Source: Prado023 sp963777855 (lineage in GTDB: Bacteria > Actinomycetota > Actinomycetes > S36-B12 > CAIYMF01). Taken from it: a stretch of 64,000 nt of DNA. The notes under the pieces are model-generated. The model worked only from the letters and a program-made list of their open reading frames with translations. It searched no databases and was not told the origin of the DNA. This document shows positions 29,161 to 39,559 of this stretch, piece by piece; the first letter of the stretch is position 1; each line of letters starts with the position of its first letter. The DNA is taken from assembly GCA_963777855.1 (NCBI GenBank), contig CAVZRW010000004.1, positions 186,001 through 250,000 on the forward strand, written 5' to 3'. Both the position numbers and the translations under genes were made by a program.

Positions 29161-30879
29161 TCAGCCCACGCGGGTCGGCACCGCCGGCTGGGCGGCGGCC
29201 AGGGCCTCGATCTCGGTCTCCACGCGTGCGGCGTCCCACCCCAGGATCGGGCGTGACCAGCGCGGCGGTGTCCCGGGCCACCGACAGGGCGCGGTCGCGG
29301 GTCTGGACGGCCAGTCGGGTGCGCCGCACGAGGATGTCGGCGAGGCTGCGGGCGCCCTCGTCGCGCGCAGCGACCACGGCCTCGGCCCGGATCACCCGGC
29401 CACCGGGGTGCAGCGGGGCGCCCAGTGCCGGGTCCGCGGCCACCAGCGCAAGGACGTCGGGGGTCCGGTCGCCGTGGCGGCGCAGCAGGCGCTCCACGGC
29501 TGTGACGTCCAGCCCCGCGCGCCGGGCGGTCCGCACCCGCGCGGCCCAGAGCTCGCGGAACCCCTCGGCGCCGACCAGCGGGATCTCGGCGGTGCTGCTG
29601 GGGGCGACCTCCCCGGGCAGCTCGGCGGCGGCCGCGTCCACGGCGTCGGCGGCCATCACCCGGTAGGTCGTGTACTTGCCGCCGGCGATCGCCACGAGGC
29701 CCGGCGCCGGGTGCAGGACCGCGTGCTCACGGGAGAGCTCGGTGGTCTCGGCCTGGGCCCCGGCCGAGAGCAGGGGGCGCAGCCCGGCGTACACGCCCAC
29801 CACGTCCTCGACCAGTCAGCGGGCGCGCCAGCCAGCGGTTGGCCTGCGCGAGCAGGTACTCGACGTCCTCGAGGCCGACCCCCGGGTTCTCCCGGGACCC
29901 CTGGTCGTCGGTGTCGGTGGTGCCGACCAGCCAGTGCTCGCTCCACGGCAGCAGGAACAGCACGCTGTGCGGCGGTGCGGGCGATCACCGCGGTGGTCGA
30001 GCGGAACGCCGCGCGCGGCACGACCAGGTGCACGCCCTTGCTGCGGCGCACCGAGTGCCCGCCCGGCTCGGCGCTCGGCGTGCCCGAGGCCATGCCCAGC
30101 AGGTCGTCGGTCCACACCCCGACCGCGCCGAGGACGACCCGGGCGTGCACGTCGATGCGCTGACCGGTGTCGGCCTCGCGCACCACGGCACCGACGACGC
30201 GGTGGCCGGCGCCGGGCTCGGCGACGCGCAGCAGGTCCTCGACACGGGCGCCGGTGACCACGGCGGCCCCGTGGGCGGCGGCGGTCCGGGCCAGGGCCAC
30301 GGTGTGCCGGGCGTCGTCGATCTGGGCATCGTGGAAGCGCACCGCACCCTGGGTGGCCTCGACCCGCAGCCCGGGGGCCAGGCCGTGGACGGCGGCGCGC
30401 GACAGGGTGCGCGGCCGGGGCATCGTGCCGCCGTAGGCCCCGATCCGCGAGAGCAGGTCGTAGAGGGCCACGCCGGCGCCCATGTAGGAGCGCTCCACCC
30501 CGCCGGTGACCGGCAGCAGGAAGGGCACCGGGCGGACCAGGTGGGGGGCCAGGCGGTCCAGGAGCAGCCCGCGCTCGGTGAGCGCCTCGTGCACCAGGGC
30601 GAACTCCCCATGCTCGAGGTAGCGCAGCCCCCCGTGGGCCAGCCGCGAGGACCGGCTCGAGGTTCCGGCCGCGAGGTCGCCGGCCTCGACCAGCCCGACG
30701 GACAGCCCACGGGCGGCGGCGTCGAGCGCGGCCCCGCAGCCGACCACGCCGCCGCCGATCACCAGCACGTCCAGGGGGTGCTCGGCGCTGCTGTCGCGCA
30801 GGCGCTGCAGGTCGGCCGCGCGACGCTGCGGGCCGAGGGTGTCAGCGGTCTGCCGGTGCAGCGGATCAGCGGTGGCCAT
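29161..30879 (-). CDS. glpD: glycerol-3-phosphate dehydrogenase (FAD), three frameshifts
   Basis: About 571 residues after repair, normal for aerobic GlpD. ATG 30879 with CACAAT (30886-30891) six bases upstream, leaderless. FAD site DVLVIGGGVVGCGAALDAAA; SRSSRLAHGGLRYLEHGEF is highly conserved in the family. Frame breaks near 29965 (before SVLFLLPWSEHWLVGTTDTD), near 29815 (before VYAGLRPLLS...GGKYTTYRVMA) and near 29245 (before LGWDAARVETEIEALAAAQP, giving the end at 29161). The total length is divisible by three, so three same-sign indels fit. Membrane-associated oxidation of glycerol-3-phosphate to dihydroxyacetone phosphate, reducing quinone. Confidence 0.88.
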
Positions 30880-30974
30880 GGGCCCATTGTGCCGATGCCA
30901 TCGGCGTTTTCGTGATCTGCGTCATGTGGATGACCGGCCCGATCATGTGGATTGTCGGGCCATTCGTGCACGAG

Positions 30975-31014
30975 GCACCGCGCAGGGGTGTGGATAACCC
31001 CGGGAACGCGGTGC
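30975..31014 (-). terminator. terminator after guaB3
   Basis: Nested hairpin: outer arms GCACCGCG / CGCGGTGC and inner GGGG / CCCC, seven bases after the guaB3 stop. The loop contains TGTGGATAA, the complement of the DnaA box TTATCCACA; see rejected items. Confidence 0.6.
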
Positions 31015-31020
31015 GCAGGA

Positions 31021-32136
31021 TCATCGGCCCGGCGAGACGGTGACGTCGACCCGCTGGAACTCCTTGAGCTCGGAGTACCCGGAGGTTGCCATGGCCCGGC
31101 GCAGGGCTCCGACGAGGTTCATCGTGCCGTCGGGCACCCGGGAGGGCCCGTGCATGATCTGCGCGAGGCCCCCGACGGTGCCGGTCCAGTGCCGCTCGCC
31201 GCGGGGCAGCTCGCTGTGCACGGCCTCCATCCCCCAGTGCCAGCCCCGGCCCGGGGCCTCGGCGGCCCGGGCCAGCGGCGAGCCGACCATCACCGCGTCC
31301 GCGCCGCACGCCACGGCCTTGACGATGTCCCCGCTGCGCCCCATCGCCCCGTCGGCGATGACGTGCACGTAGCGCCCGCCGGACTCGTCCATGTAGTCCC
31401 GGCGCGCGGCCGAGACGTCCGCCACGGCCGTGGCCATCGGGACGCGGACCCCCAGCACGTCCGCCGTGGTGTGCGTCGCGCCGCCGCCGAACCCGACCAG
31501 CACGCCCGCTGCGCCGGCGCGCATCAGGTGCAGGGCGGCCCGGTAGGTGGCCACGCCGCCGACGATCACCGGGGCGTCGAGGGTGTAGATGAAGTCCTTG
31601 AGGTTCAGCGCGTCGTCGCCGCCGGAGACGTGCTCGGCCGAGACGGTGGTGCCCCGGATCACGAACAGGTCGATGCCCGCGCGGGTGACCACCGGCGCGA
31701 GCTCGGTGACCCGGTTCGGCGACAGGGCCCCGGCCACCACGACCCCGGCGGCCCGGATGGCCGCGATCCGCTCGGCGATCAGGTCCGGCTGCACGGGCGC
31801 CGAGTACAGCTGCTGCATGCGGGCGGTGACCTGGGGCTCGGGCAGCTCGCAGATCTCGGCGTACACCTCCGACGGGTCGTCGTAGCGGGTCCACAGGCCC
31901 TCGAGGTTGAGCACGCCGAGGCCACCGAGCTCGCCCATCTGGATCGCCGTCTCCGGGGAGATGATCGAGTCCATCGGGGCGCCGATGATCGGGTTGTCGA
32001 AGCGGTAGGCGTCGATCTGCCAGGCCGTGCTCACCAGCTCGGGGGCGCGGGTGCGCCGCGAGGGCGCGATGGCGATGTCGTCGAAGTTCAGCGCCGCACG
32101 GCCCCGCTTGCCCAGGCCGATCTCGATGTCGTTCAT
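31021..32136 (-). CDS. guaB3: GuaB3 family IMP dehydrogenase-related protein
   Basis: 371 residues, ATG 32136 with AGGGAGG upstream. IMPDH/GMP-reductase barrel without CBS domains: NFDDIAIAPSRRTR, APMDSIISPETAIQMGELGG, VIADGAMGRSGDIVKAVACG (phosphate loop). The mobile loop that in IMPDH carries the catalytic Cys (GSICTTR) here reads GFGGGATHTTADVLG, with no Cys, so standard IMP oxidation is unlikely. The lineage is conserved in actinobacteria next to guaB (as Rv3410c in M. tuberculosis); its reaction there is not settled to my knowledge. Probably co-transcribed with guaB, 38 bases apart. Confidence 0.9.
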   Translation of the reverse strand: MNDIEIGLGKRGRAALNFDDIAIAPSRRTRAPELVSTAWQIDAYRFDNPIIGAPMDSIISPETAIQMGELGGLGVLNLEGLWTRYDDPSEVYAEICELPEPQVTARMQQLYSAPVQPDLIAERIAAIRAAGVVVAGALSPNRVTELAPVVTRAGIDLFVIRGTTVSAEHVSGGDDALNLKDFIYTLDAPVIVGGVATYRAALHLMRAGAAGVLVGFGGGATHTTADVLGVRVPMATAVADVSAARRDYMDESGGRYVHVIADGAMGRSGDIVKAVACGADAVMVGSPLARAAEAPGRGWHWGMEAVHSELPRGERHWTGTVGGLAQIMHGPSRVPDGTMNLVGALRRAMATSGYSELKEFQRVDVTVSPGR

Positions 32137-32174
32137 GGGGTACCTCCCTGATCAGCCTGCGGTGGCCGGTCGCC

Positions 32175-33698
32175 TCAGCGGCCGTGGTAGTTGGGGGCCT
32201 CGATGGTCATCTGGATGTCGTGCGGGTGGGACTCCTTGAGCCCCGCGGGGGTGATCCGCACGAACCGGCCCCGCGACTGCAGCTCGCCGATCGTGTGCGC
32301 CCCCACGTAGAACATCGACTGGTGCAGGCCGCCGACCAGCTGGTGGGCCACGGCGGCCAGCGGGCCCCGGTAGGGCACCTGGCCCTCGATGCCCTCGGGC
32401 ACGATCTTCTCGTCGGTGGACACGTCGGCCTGGAAGTAGCGGTCCTTGGAGTAGGAGACCCGACCGCGCGAGGCCATCGCACCCAGCGAGCCCATGCCGC
32501 GGTAGTGCTTGTACTGCTTGCCGTTGACGAACACGAGGTCCCCGGGGCTCTCCTCGCAGCCCGCCAGCAGCGAGCCGAGCATCACCGTCTCAGCCCCTGC
32601 GACCAGGGCCTTGGCGATGTCCCCGGAGTACTGCAGGCCGCCGTCACCGATCACCGGCACCCCGGCCGCGCGGCAGGCCCGGGCGGCCGCGAAGATCGCG
32701 GTCACCTGGGGCACGCCCACACCGGCGACCACGCGGGTGGTGCAGATCGAGCCCGGGCCCACGCCCACCTTGACGGCATCGGCGCCGGCGTCGACCAGGG
32801 CCTGGGCGCCGGCCTTGGTGGCCACGTTGCCGCCGATGACCTGCACGTGCGCGGTGGCGGGGTCGTTCTTGAGCCGGGCGACCATCTCCAACAGCATCCG
32901 GGCCTGGCCGTTGGCGGTGTCGGCGACCAGCACGTCGACGCCGGCCTCCACCAGGGCGGTGGCCCGCTCCCAGGCGTCGCCGTAGAAGCCGATGGCCGCG
33001 CCGACCCGCAGCCGGCCCTCGTCGTCCTTGGTGGCCAGGGGGTACTTCTCGGTCTTGACGAAGTCCTTGACGGTGATCAGCCCGGACAGCCGGCCGGAGG
33101 GGTCGACCAGGGGCAGCTTCTCGATCTTGTGGCGGGCCAGCAGCGCGGCGGCATCGTCGCGGCTGATCCCCTCGGGCGCGGTGACCAGCGGCATCGGGGT
33201 CATCACCTCGCGCACCAACGTGGTGGCGAACTCCTCGATCGGCAGGAACAGCAGGTCGCGGTTGGTCACGATGCCCAGCAGCCGGCGCTCGGCGTCGATG
33301 ACCGGCAGGCCGGAGACGCGGTAGCGCCCGCACAGCTCGTCGAGCTCGGCCACGGTCGCCCCCGGGCCCACGGTGACCGGGTCGGAGATCATCCCCGACT
33401 CGCTGCGCTTGACCACGTCGACCTGGGCGGCCTGGTCGGCGATCGACAGGTTGCGGTGCAGCACGCCGATACCGCCCTGGCGGGCCATCGCGATGGCCAT
33501 GCGCGACTCGGTCACCGTGTCCATCGCCGCCGAGATCAGCGGCACGGCCAACGAGATACCGCGGGTCAGCCGGGTGGTGGTGTCGACCTCGGAGGGCACG
33601 ACGTCGGTGTGGTCGGGCAGCAGCAGGACGTCGTCGTAGGTCAGCCCCGTGTACCCGAAGGCCTCCTCGGCGGCGGCGCGGTCGGCTGGATCGATCAC
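32175..33698 (-). CDS. guaB: IMP dehydrogenase
   Basis: 507 residues from GTG 33696-33698, with GGGAGAGG upstream; a longer frame to 33758 has weaker support. A -10 box TACCCT (33727-33732) lies about 30 bases upstream. Oxidises IMP to XMP with NAD+, the committed step of GMP synthesis. Barrel with GYTGLTYDDVLLLPDHTD at the N-terminus, two CBS modules (about residues 110-225; VTAPEGISRDDAAALLARHK) and the catalytic loop GVGPGSICTTRVVAGVGVPQ, then MGSLGAMASRGRVSYSKDRY (flap). Confidence 0.97.
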   Translation of the reverse strand: MIDPADRAAAEEAFGYTGLTYDDVLLLPDHTDVVPSEVDTTTRLTRGISLAVPLISAAMDTVTESRMAIAMARQGGIGVLHRNLSIADQAAQVDVVKRSESGMISDPVTVGPGATVAELDELCGRYRVSGLPVIDAERRLLGIVTNRDLLFLPIEEFATTLVREVMTPMPLVTAPEGISRDDAAALLARHKIEKLPLVDPSGRLSGLITVKDFVKTEKYPLATKDDEGRLRVGAAIGFYGDAWERATALVEAGVDVLVADTANGQARMLLEMVARLKNDPATAHVQVIGGNVATKAGAQALVDAGADAVKVGVGPGSICTTRVVAGVGVPQVTAIFAAARACRAAGVPVIGDGGLQYSGDIAKALVAGAETVMLGSLLAGCEESPGDLVFVNGKQYKHYRGMGSLGAMASRGRVSYSKDRYFQADVSTDEKIVPEGIEGQVPYRGPLAAVAHQLVGGLHQSMFYVGAHTIGELQSRGRFVRITPAGLKESHPHDIQMTIEAPNYHGR

Positions 33699-33872
33699 AG
33701 GTGCCCCTCTCCCACTCGTGGGGATCAGGGTATCCGGCCCTGCCGGAGCCGGCGTCACGCCTGCGCAGGCAGGGCGGCCGGGGGGGGCGAGCGGGACCCG
33801 GCGGGCTGGGCAGGCCGTGCGGGACCGGCGGGCAGGCGGGCTCAGCTGCGTCGGCCGGTTGGTCTCGCCGGC

Positions 33873-34487
33873 TCAGCTCAGGATCCCCCAGCGGAATCCG
33901 AGGGCCACGGCCTGGGCCCGGTCGGCGGCGCCCATCTTGCGGAACAGCCGGCGGGCGTGGGTCTTGACGGTGTCCTCCGAGAGGTAGAGCTCGCGGCCGA
34001 TCTGCGCGTTGGACTTGCCCCGGGACATGCCCTCGAGCACCTCGACCTCGCGCTCGCTGAGCGCCGGCCCGCCTGCGGAGGGGCGCACCGGCAGGGGCAC
34101 CACGTTTCCGGAGCGGCGCACGGGGGTGCTGGTAGCCAGGCTCAGCACCGTGGCCGTCTCCTCGCGTGAGGCGTCCTTGACCATGTACCCGCGGGCGCCG
34201 ACGGCCACGGCCGCGGCCACGCCCTCGACGTCCTCACCCATGGTGAGCATGACCACCACGGCCCCCGGGTAGGCGGCAAGCAGGCGGCGGGTGGCCTCGA
34301 CGCCACCCATGCCCGGCATGCGCACGTCCATCAGCACGACCTGGGGGCGCTCGAGCGGGAACCGCGCGAGGACCTCCTCGCCGGACCCGGCGGCGCTGAC
34401 CCGCTCGACCCCGGGCACGGCAGCCACCGCCCGGCGCACAGCCTCGCGCGCCAGCGGGGCGTCGTCACAGACGAGCACCGTGGTCAT
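33873..34487 (-). CDS. bldM: BldM-type response regulator
   Basis: 204 residues from ATG 34487, with AAGGAGG seven bases upstream. Receiver domain MTTVLVCDDAPLAREAVRRA with Asp54 in LMDVRMPGMGG, Thr in MLTMGED and Lys in MVKDASREE. The LuxR-type helix-turn-helix SEREVEVLEGMSRGKSNAQI and YLSEDTVKTHARRLFRKMGA match Streptomyces BldM closely in my recall, as does the ending AVALGFRWG. In Streptomyces BldM is an orphan regulator of aerial hypha and spore genes, working alone or with WhiI. Location beside guaB and near a whiD homologue is the conserved bldM position; no kinase is adjacent. Confidence 0.85.
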   Translation of the reverse strand: MTTVLVCDDAPLAREAVRRAVAAVPGVERVSAAGSGEEVLARFPLERPQVVLMDVRMPGMGGVEATRRLLAAYPGAVVVMLTMGEDVEGVAAAVAVGARGYMVKDASREETATVLSLATSTPVRRSGNVVPLPVRPSAGGPALSEREVEVLEGMSRGKSNAQIGRELYLSEDTVKTHARRLFRKMGAADRAQAVALGFRWGILS

Positions 34488-34546
34488 GGGCGCACCTCCT
34501 TCCCCACCGTGATCGGCAGGGGGCAGGTGCCCACTTGAGCCCGAGC

Positions 34547-35443
34547 TCAATCCAGAAGTGCCCGGATGTCTCGGCGGGCCAACCACTCGTCGGCCAGCAG
34601 CGGGGGGAGGTCCTGGCTGATGTCGCGAACGACCGCGCGTGCCACGTCCAGGTTGCGTGCGGAGTCCGCCGGCTCGGTGCTGGCCAGCAGGGCACCGAGC
34701 ATCGCGCGGCTGGGCCAGATCAGGGGCCGCGCACCGAGGCCCTCGGCGAGCACCGCAGCCCGTGAGAGCAGGTCGACCGCCGCGCTGGACTGGCCGTGCG
34801 CGGTGGCCGCGACGCCTGCGAACAGCAGCGACTTGGCCACGTGGCGCGGTGCGGTGGCCGACTCCGAGGCGTCCAGGGCGCGCTCGGCCGCGGTCCGGGC
34901 CTGGGACGGCTCGCCCACGAGCAGGAAGAGCTCGGCACGGGCCCAGTCGGCGCGGATCCGCTGGCGCCACCAGGGTGCCCCGTCGGCGATCAGCACCTCG
35001 ACCTCCTTGAGCGCCGCCTGGGCAGCCTCAGGGTCGCCGAGGCCCACCGCGTCCGCGGCCAGGCCCAGGTGCGCGTCGCACTCGGCCTCCGGGTTGCCCG
35101 CGGCGGACTCCAGTGCCCCGTTGTCCCAGTCGCGGCCCTCCTCGTGGCGGCCGATCTGGCGCTGGATCGCCGCGACAGCCGAGGCCGGCAGCGAGCGCAG
35201 CGCGGGATCGAGGCTGGAGTCGGCCGCGGTCGCGGTCAACCCGGCCAGCGCCGTGCCGTACTGGCCGATCGCCGTGCGGCACACCCCGAGCAGCCACGCG
35301 GCGCGGGCTCCACTGGCGGGGTCTGCGATCTCGGCGGCCATCATCTGGGCGCGCTCCAGCGGGACGACGCCCTGGCCGGGGACGCCCCGGAAGACGGCAC
35401 GCTCCCCCGCGGAGAGCAGACCCGCGAGCTCCTCATCGACCAC
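34547..35443 (-). CDS. uncharacterised helical-repeat (TPR-like) protein
   Basis: 298 residues from GTG 35441-35443; TAGGGT (35450-35455) is six bases upstream, so leaderless and not co-transcribed with the gene behind it. No signal or membrane helix. The sequence is almost all helical with repeated small/Ala-rich helix pairs (ARAAWLLGVCRTAIGQYGTA; DAHLGLAADAVGLGDPEAAQ; SLLFAGVAATAHGQSSAAVD), consistent with degenerate tetratricopeptide repeats. It ends 59 bases before bldM, so it could form a transcription unit with it, although bldM has its own ribosome site. Function unknown; a protein-protein interaction role is inferred. Confidence 0.7.
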   Translation of the reverse strand: MVDEELAGLLSAGERAVFRGVPGQGVVPLERAQMMAAEIADPASGARAAWLLGVCRTAIGQYGTALAGLTATAADSSLDPALRSLPASAVAAIQRQIGRHEEGRDWDNGALESAAGNPEAECDAHLGLAADAVGLGDPEAAQAALKEVEVLIADGAPWWRQRIRADWARAELFLLVGEPSQARTAAERALDASESATAPRHVAKSLLFAGVAATAHGQSSAAVDLLSRAAVLAEGLGARPLIWPSRAMLGALLASTEPADSARNLDVARAVVRDISQDLPPLLADEWLARRDIRALLD

Positions 35444-35460
35444 GGGGCCACCCTAGGAGG

Positions 35461-36625
35461 TCACAGGCCCATCGCCGCGCTCACCGCGCCGACCGCGCTG
35501 GCCAGGTCACCGGTGACGACGACCTCCTCCGGCAGTGCCTCCCAGCCGGGCCCCCCGACCACCACGACCGGTGCCGGGCGCACCGCCGGCACGCTCGGCA
35601 CCGCGGGGGTCCCCATCTGCGACCAGAGGAAGACGACCGGCGGACCCAGGCGGGTGATCGCGTCGTCAAGGGCGGCCTGGGGAGTGCGGGCGCCCACCAC
35701 GTGGCTGCGGATCCCCACGTCGGCCAGGGCGGCGTGCAGCGCCACCAGCGGCAGGTCGTGCAACTCGTCGGGAACGCTGGCCAGCAGCACGGGCCGCGAG
35801 TTGCGCGGGCGGGCCAGCCGCGCGGCGTGCGCCGCCATCGCCCCGCTGACCACAGCGGAGAAGGAGTGCTCCACCTCCACGCCCCGGCCCGTGTCGGCCC
35901 ACCGCTCGCCGATCGCGGCCATCACCGGGCGGACCAGCTGCCTCCCAGGTGGCGATGGCGCCGCGGTCGGCGAGCGAGGCCTGCACCGCGCGCTGGCAGG
36001 AGTGGGAGTCCAGGGCCATGGCCGCACGGGCCAGGCCCCGCGCGCTCGGGGAGCGCCGTGGCATCCGCAGCACCCGGCCCCCGCCGGGAGCCCCGTGGGC
36101 AGGTGCATCGTCCATCGCGCCTGCCGCGTCGGTCGCGGGGCCAGCTCCGGCGCCGTGGGCGGAGACTCCGATCGCCTCGGCCAGCACGGGGTGCCCCGGG
36201 GCCCCGGCACCGGTCGTCCCTTCGGTCGTGGGGCCGGGCACCGCACCCGCCCCGGGCTCGACCAGCCCCCCGAACGGATGGACAGGGCTGGTCTGGTCGG
36301 GCCGGTCGAGGTCGATATGGGTCCGGATCGCCACGCGCGCCGCTTCGGCGGGCGGCACCCCATCGCGCACCAGCCGGTTCATCACGGCGAGTCGGGCCAG
36401 ATCCTCGGGGCCGTAGCGGCGGTGGCCCCCCTTGGTGTGCAGGCTCGGCGCCAAGCCGTAGCGGCGCTCCCAGCTGCGCAGGGTCGCCGGGGCCACGCCG
36501 AGACCCCGGGCGGCGCCAGCCACGCTGAGCGCAGGTGCGGCCCCGGCATCAGTGGGGGCAGCGCCCTGGACGGGGGGTTCCGGGTGGGCGTCCGAGGGAA
36601 CGGCACCGGCGGGGGGGTGTGGCAC
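35461..36625 (-). CDS. MerR-type regulator with degenerate B12-binding domain, one frameshift
   Basis: About 387 residues from GTG 36623-36625 (start uncertain; the frame is open to 36745). MerR helix-turn-helix: LSVAGAARGLGVAPATLRSW, ERRYGLAPSLHTKGGHRRYG. A Gly/Ala/Pro-rich linker follows, then an effector region with SCQRAVQASLADRGAIATWE. One extra base at about 35945 breaks the frame; the rest reads LVRPVMAAIGERWADTGRGV (cobalamin-binding helical bundle) and VLLASVPDELHDLPLVALHA, a Rossmann-like B12 domain in which the cobalt-ligand motif DxHxxG is altered to DELHDLP. CarH/LitR relatives sense light through B12; the missing motif suggests a different or absent ligand. Possible operator iterons lie just upstream. 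Confidence 0.8.
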
Positions 36626-36635
36626 GTGAATATTG

Positions 36636-36663
36636 TGCAAGACCTTTGCAAGAAGCGCTTGCG
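36636..36663. promoter_or_regulatory. candidate MerR operator iterons
   Basis: TGCAAG at 36636 and 36647 in direct orientation, then GCTTGC at about 36657-36662 inverted, phased at about 11 bases (one helical turn), 11-37 bases upstream of the MerR-type gene's GTG. Consistent with autoregulation, unproven. Confidence 0.4.
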
Positions 36664-36760
36664 GACACTCGACGCCGGCCGCACGAGTCAGGAACATGGG
36701 GAACGCCCCGGATGTTGAAGAGGGTGAGGCCACCCGGCCGAACATGGGACAAGAAGCCCC

Positions 36761-36789
36761 TTGCCCAAGTTACGCACAAGTTCTAGGAT
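36761..36789 (+). promoter_or_regulatory. housekeeping-type promoter of the whiD/whiB3 gene
   Basis: TTGCCC (36761-36766), 17-base spacer, TAGGAT (36784-36789), placing the start of transcription about 25 bases before the gene's ATG at 36821. Confidence 0.65.
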
Positions 36790-36820
36790 GAAGCGAGGAA
36801 CAACGGTGAGAGGACCGGCC

Positions 36821-37123
36821 ATGGCAGATGTGTCTCGGCTCCCAGGACCGAACGCGGACTTCTGGGACTGGCAGATGAAGGCGGCCTGCAGGGGCCTCGA
36901 CTCGGCGATGTTCTTCCATCCCGAGGGCGAGCGCGGCAGCGCCAAGGAGACCCGCGAGAGGGCGGCCAAGGCGCTGTGCGCGACGTGCCCGGTGCTCGAG
37001 CAGTGCCGTGAGCACGCGCTGAGGGTGCGCGAGCCCTTCGGCGTGTGGGGCGGACTGACCGAGGGTGAGCGGGCGAGCATCTACGAGTCCCAGGTGCGCA
37101 GCGGGGCCCGCGTCGCGGGTTAG
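36821..37123 (+). CDS. whiD: WhiB-family [4Fe-4S] transcription factor, WhiD/WhiB3 type
   Basis: 100 residues from ATG 36821 with GAGAGG upstream; the frame is open earlier (36761) but that covers the promoter. MADVSRLPGPNADFWDWQ and the four cysteines (AACRGLD, then LCATCPVLEQC) bind the cluster; GVWGGLTEGER is the WhiB turn, followed by a basic tail. WhiD of Streptomyces and WhiB3 of Mycobacterium share this N-terminus and this location beside groEL and bldM or sigD. They bind the primary sigma factor region 4 and control sporulation septation or redox/virulence genes respectively. Symbol is by orthology; role here inferred. Confidence 0.88.
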   Translation: MADVSRLPGPNADFWDWQMKAACRGLDSAMFFHPEGERGSAKETRERAAKALCATCPVLEQCREHALRVREPFGVWGGLTEGERASIYESQVRSGARVAG

Positions 37124-37168
37124 CCCCCACGGGTCGCCGCGAGATCCCCATCCGTCGCCGCGCGAGCA

Positions 37169-37220
37169 TGATCCGTGTGGGTTACCCCACCTCTACGGTG
37201 GGCTGACCCACGACGGATCA
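37169..37220. repeat. intergenic palindrome, family A copy 2
   Basis: Imperfect palindrome with about 24-base arms: opens TGATCCGTGTGGGTTACCCC, 5-base loop TCTAC, closes GGTGGGCTGACCCACGACGG and ATCA. Left half is shared with 16579-16628. It lies between the convergent whiD and groEL genes, next to a strong terminator. Confidence 0.65.
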
Positions 37221-37270
37221 CTGCCCCCGCCCCGCCCGCGCGGGCCCGCGCAGGCCCCGGCACGCGCGAA

Positions 37271-37319
37271 CGAGGCCCCGGCCGGGCTGACCCGTGATCG
37301 GGCGCCGGCCGGGGCCTCG
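37271..37319. terminator. terminator between whiD and groEL
   Basis: Perfect 15-bp stem CGAGGCCCCGGCCGG / CCGGCCGGGGCCTCG with a 19-base loop, 10 bases after the groEL stop. Confidence 0.8.
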
Positions 37320-37328
37320 TCGTGTGCC

Positions 37329-38973
<1,645 letters not shown>

Positions 38974-39055
38974 GTGTTACGTCTGCTTCCGTCTCGAACG
39001 TGACGACGCCCCGGCCCCGAGGATTCGGAACCGGGGCGTCGCGCGGATTGGTCGG

Positions 39056-39355
39056 CTACTTCTCGACGACCGCGAGCACGTCGCGGGCCGACAGGAGCAG
39101 GTACTCCTGGCCGTTGTACTTGATCTCGGTGCCGCCGTACTTCGAGTAGATGACGACGTCGTCGACGGCGACATCCAGCGGGATGCGCTTGGCGCCCGCA
39201 TCATCGAAGCGGCCCGGGCCCACCGCGAGGACCTTGCCCTCCTGGGGCTTCTCCTTCGCGGTGTCCGGGATGACAAGGCCGGAAGCAGTCGTCTGCTCGG
39301 CGTCCAGCGGCTGGACCAGGATCCGGTCCTCGAGAGGCTTGATGTTGACCGCCAC
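39056..39355 (-). CDS. groES: 10 kDa co-chaperonin
   Basis: 99 residues from GTG 39353-39355 with GGGGGAGG eight bases upstream; upstream in-frame codons lie in the CIRCE-controlled leader. NIKPLEDRILVQPLDAEQTT, the mobile loop TTASGLVIPDTAKEKPQEG and YSKYGGTEIKYNGQEYLLL are diagnostic. Forms the lid of the GroEL chamber. First gene of the groES-groEL operon, with an 82-base gap. Confidence 0.97.
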   Translation of the reverse strand: MAVNIKPLEDRILVQPLDAEQTTASGLVIPDTAKEKPQEGKVLAVGPGRFDDAGAKRIPLDVAVDDVVIYSKYGGTEIKYNGQEYLLLSARDVLAVVEK

Positions 39356-39451
39356 GGTCTGACCTCCCCCTTGCGGGATTCGTCGGTTTCGGATGTGTGC
39401 TGCGAGCGGGCCGATCCGTCGTCGCGGTGCCGGCGCGACCTGCGTCGCTGG

Positions 39452-39476
39452 TAGCACTCACTCGGGTCGAGTGCTA
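39452..39476 (-). promoter_or_regulatory. CIRCE operator (HrcA site) 1
   Basis: TAGCACTC, nine bases, GAGTGCTA: a perfect inverted repeat matching the CIRCE consensus, about 100 bases upstream of the groES start. Confidence 0.93.
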
Positions 39477-39494
39477 GGTGAACACTAACACCAT

Positions 39495-39521
39495 CTGGCA
39501 CTCGACGCGCAAGAGTGCCAG
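39495..39521 (-). promoter_or_regulatory. CIRCE-like operator 2
   Basis: CTGGCACTC, nine bases, GAGTGCCAG: perfect 9-bp arms with the CIRCE spacing. The groES promoter lies between and over the two sites (TTGCGC about 39507-39512 and TTAGTG about 39484-39489, minus strand, 17-18-base spacer). HrcA binding at both would repress the operon. Confidence 0.85.
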
Positions 39522-39559
39522 CCGGGCAGCGGGACCCCCGGCGGGCCACAATGGCGGGC

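Noticed and set aside
30989..30997. TGTGGATAA, complement of the DnaA box TTATCCACA
   Set aside because: A single box in a terminator loop, with no AT-rich region, further boxes, dnaA or dnaN nearby; not an origin.
36761..36820. Upstream extension of the WhiB-family frame
   Set aside because: The extra 20 codons overlap the TTGCCC/TAGGAT promoter, and the family N-terminus and ribosome site fit ATG 36821.
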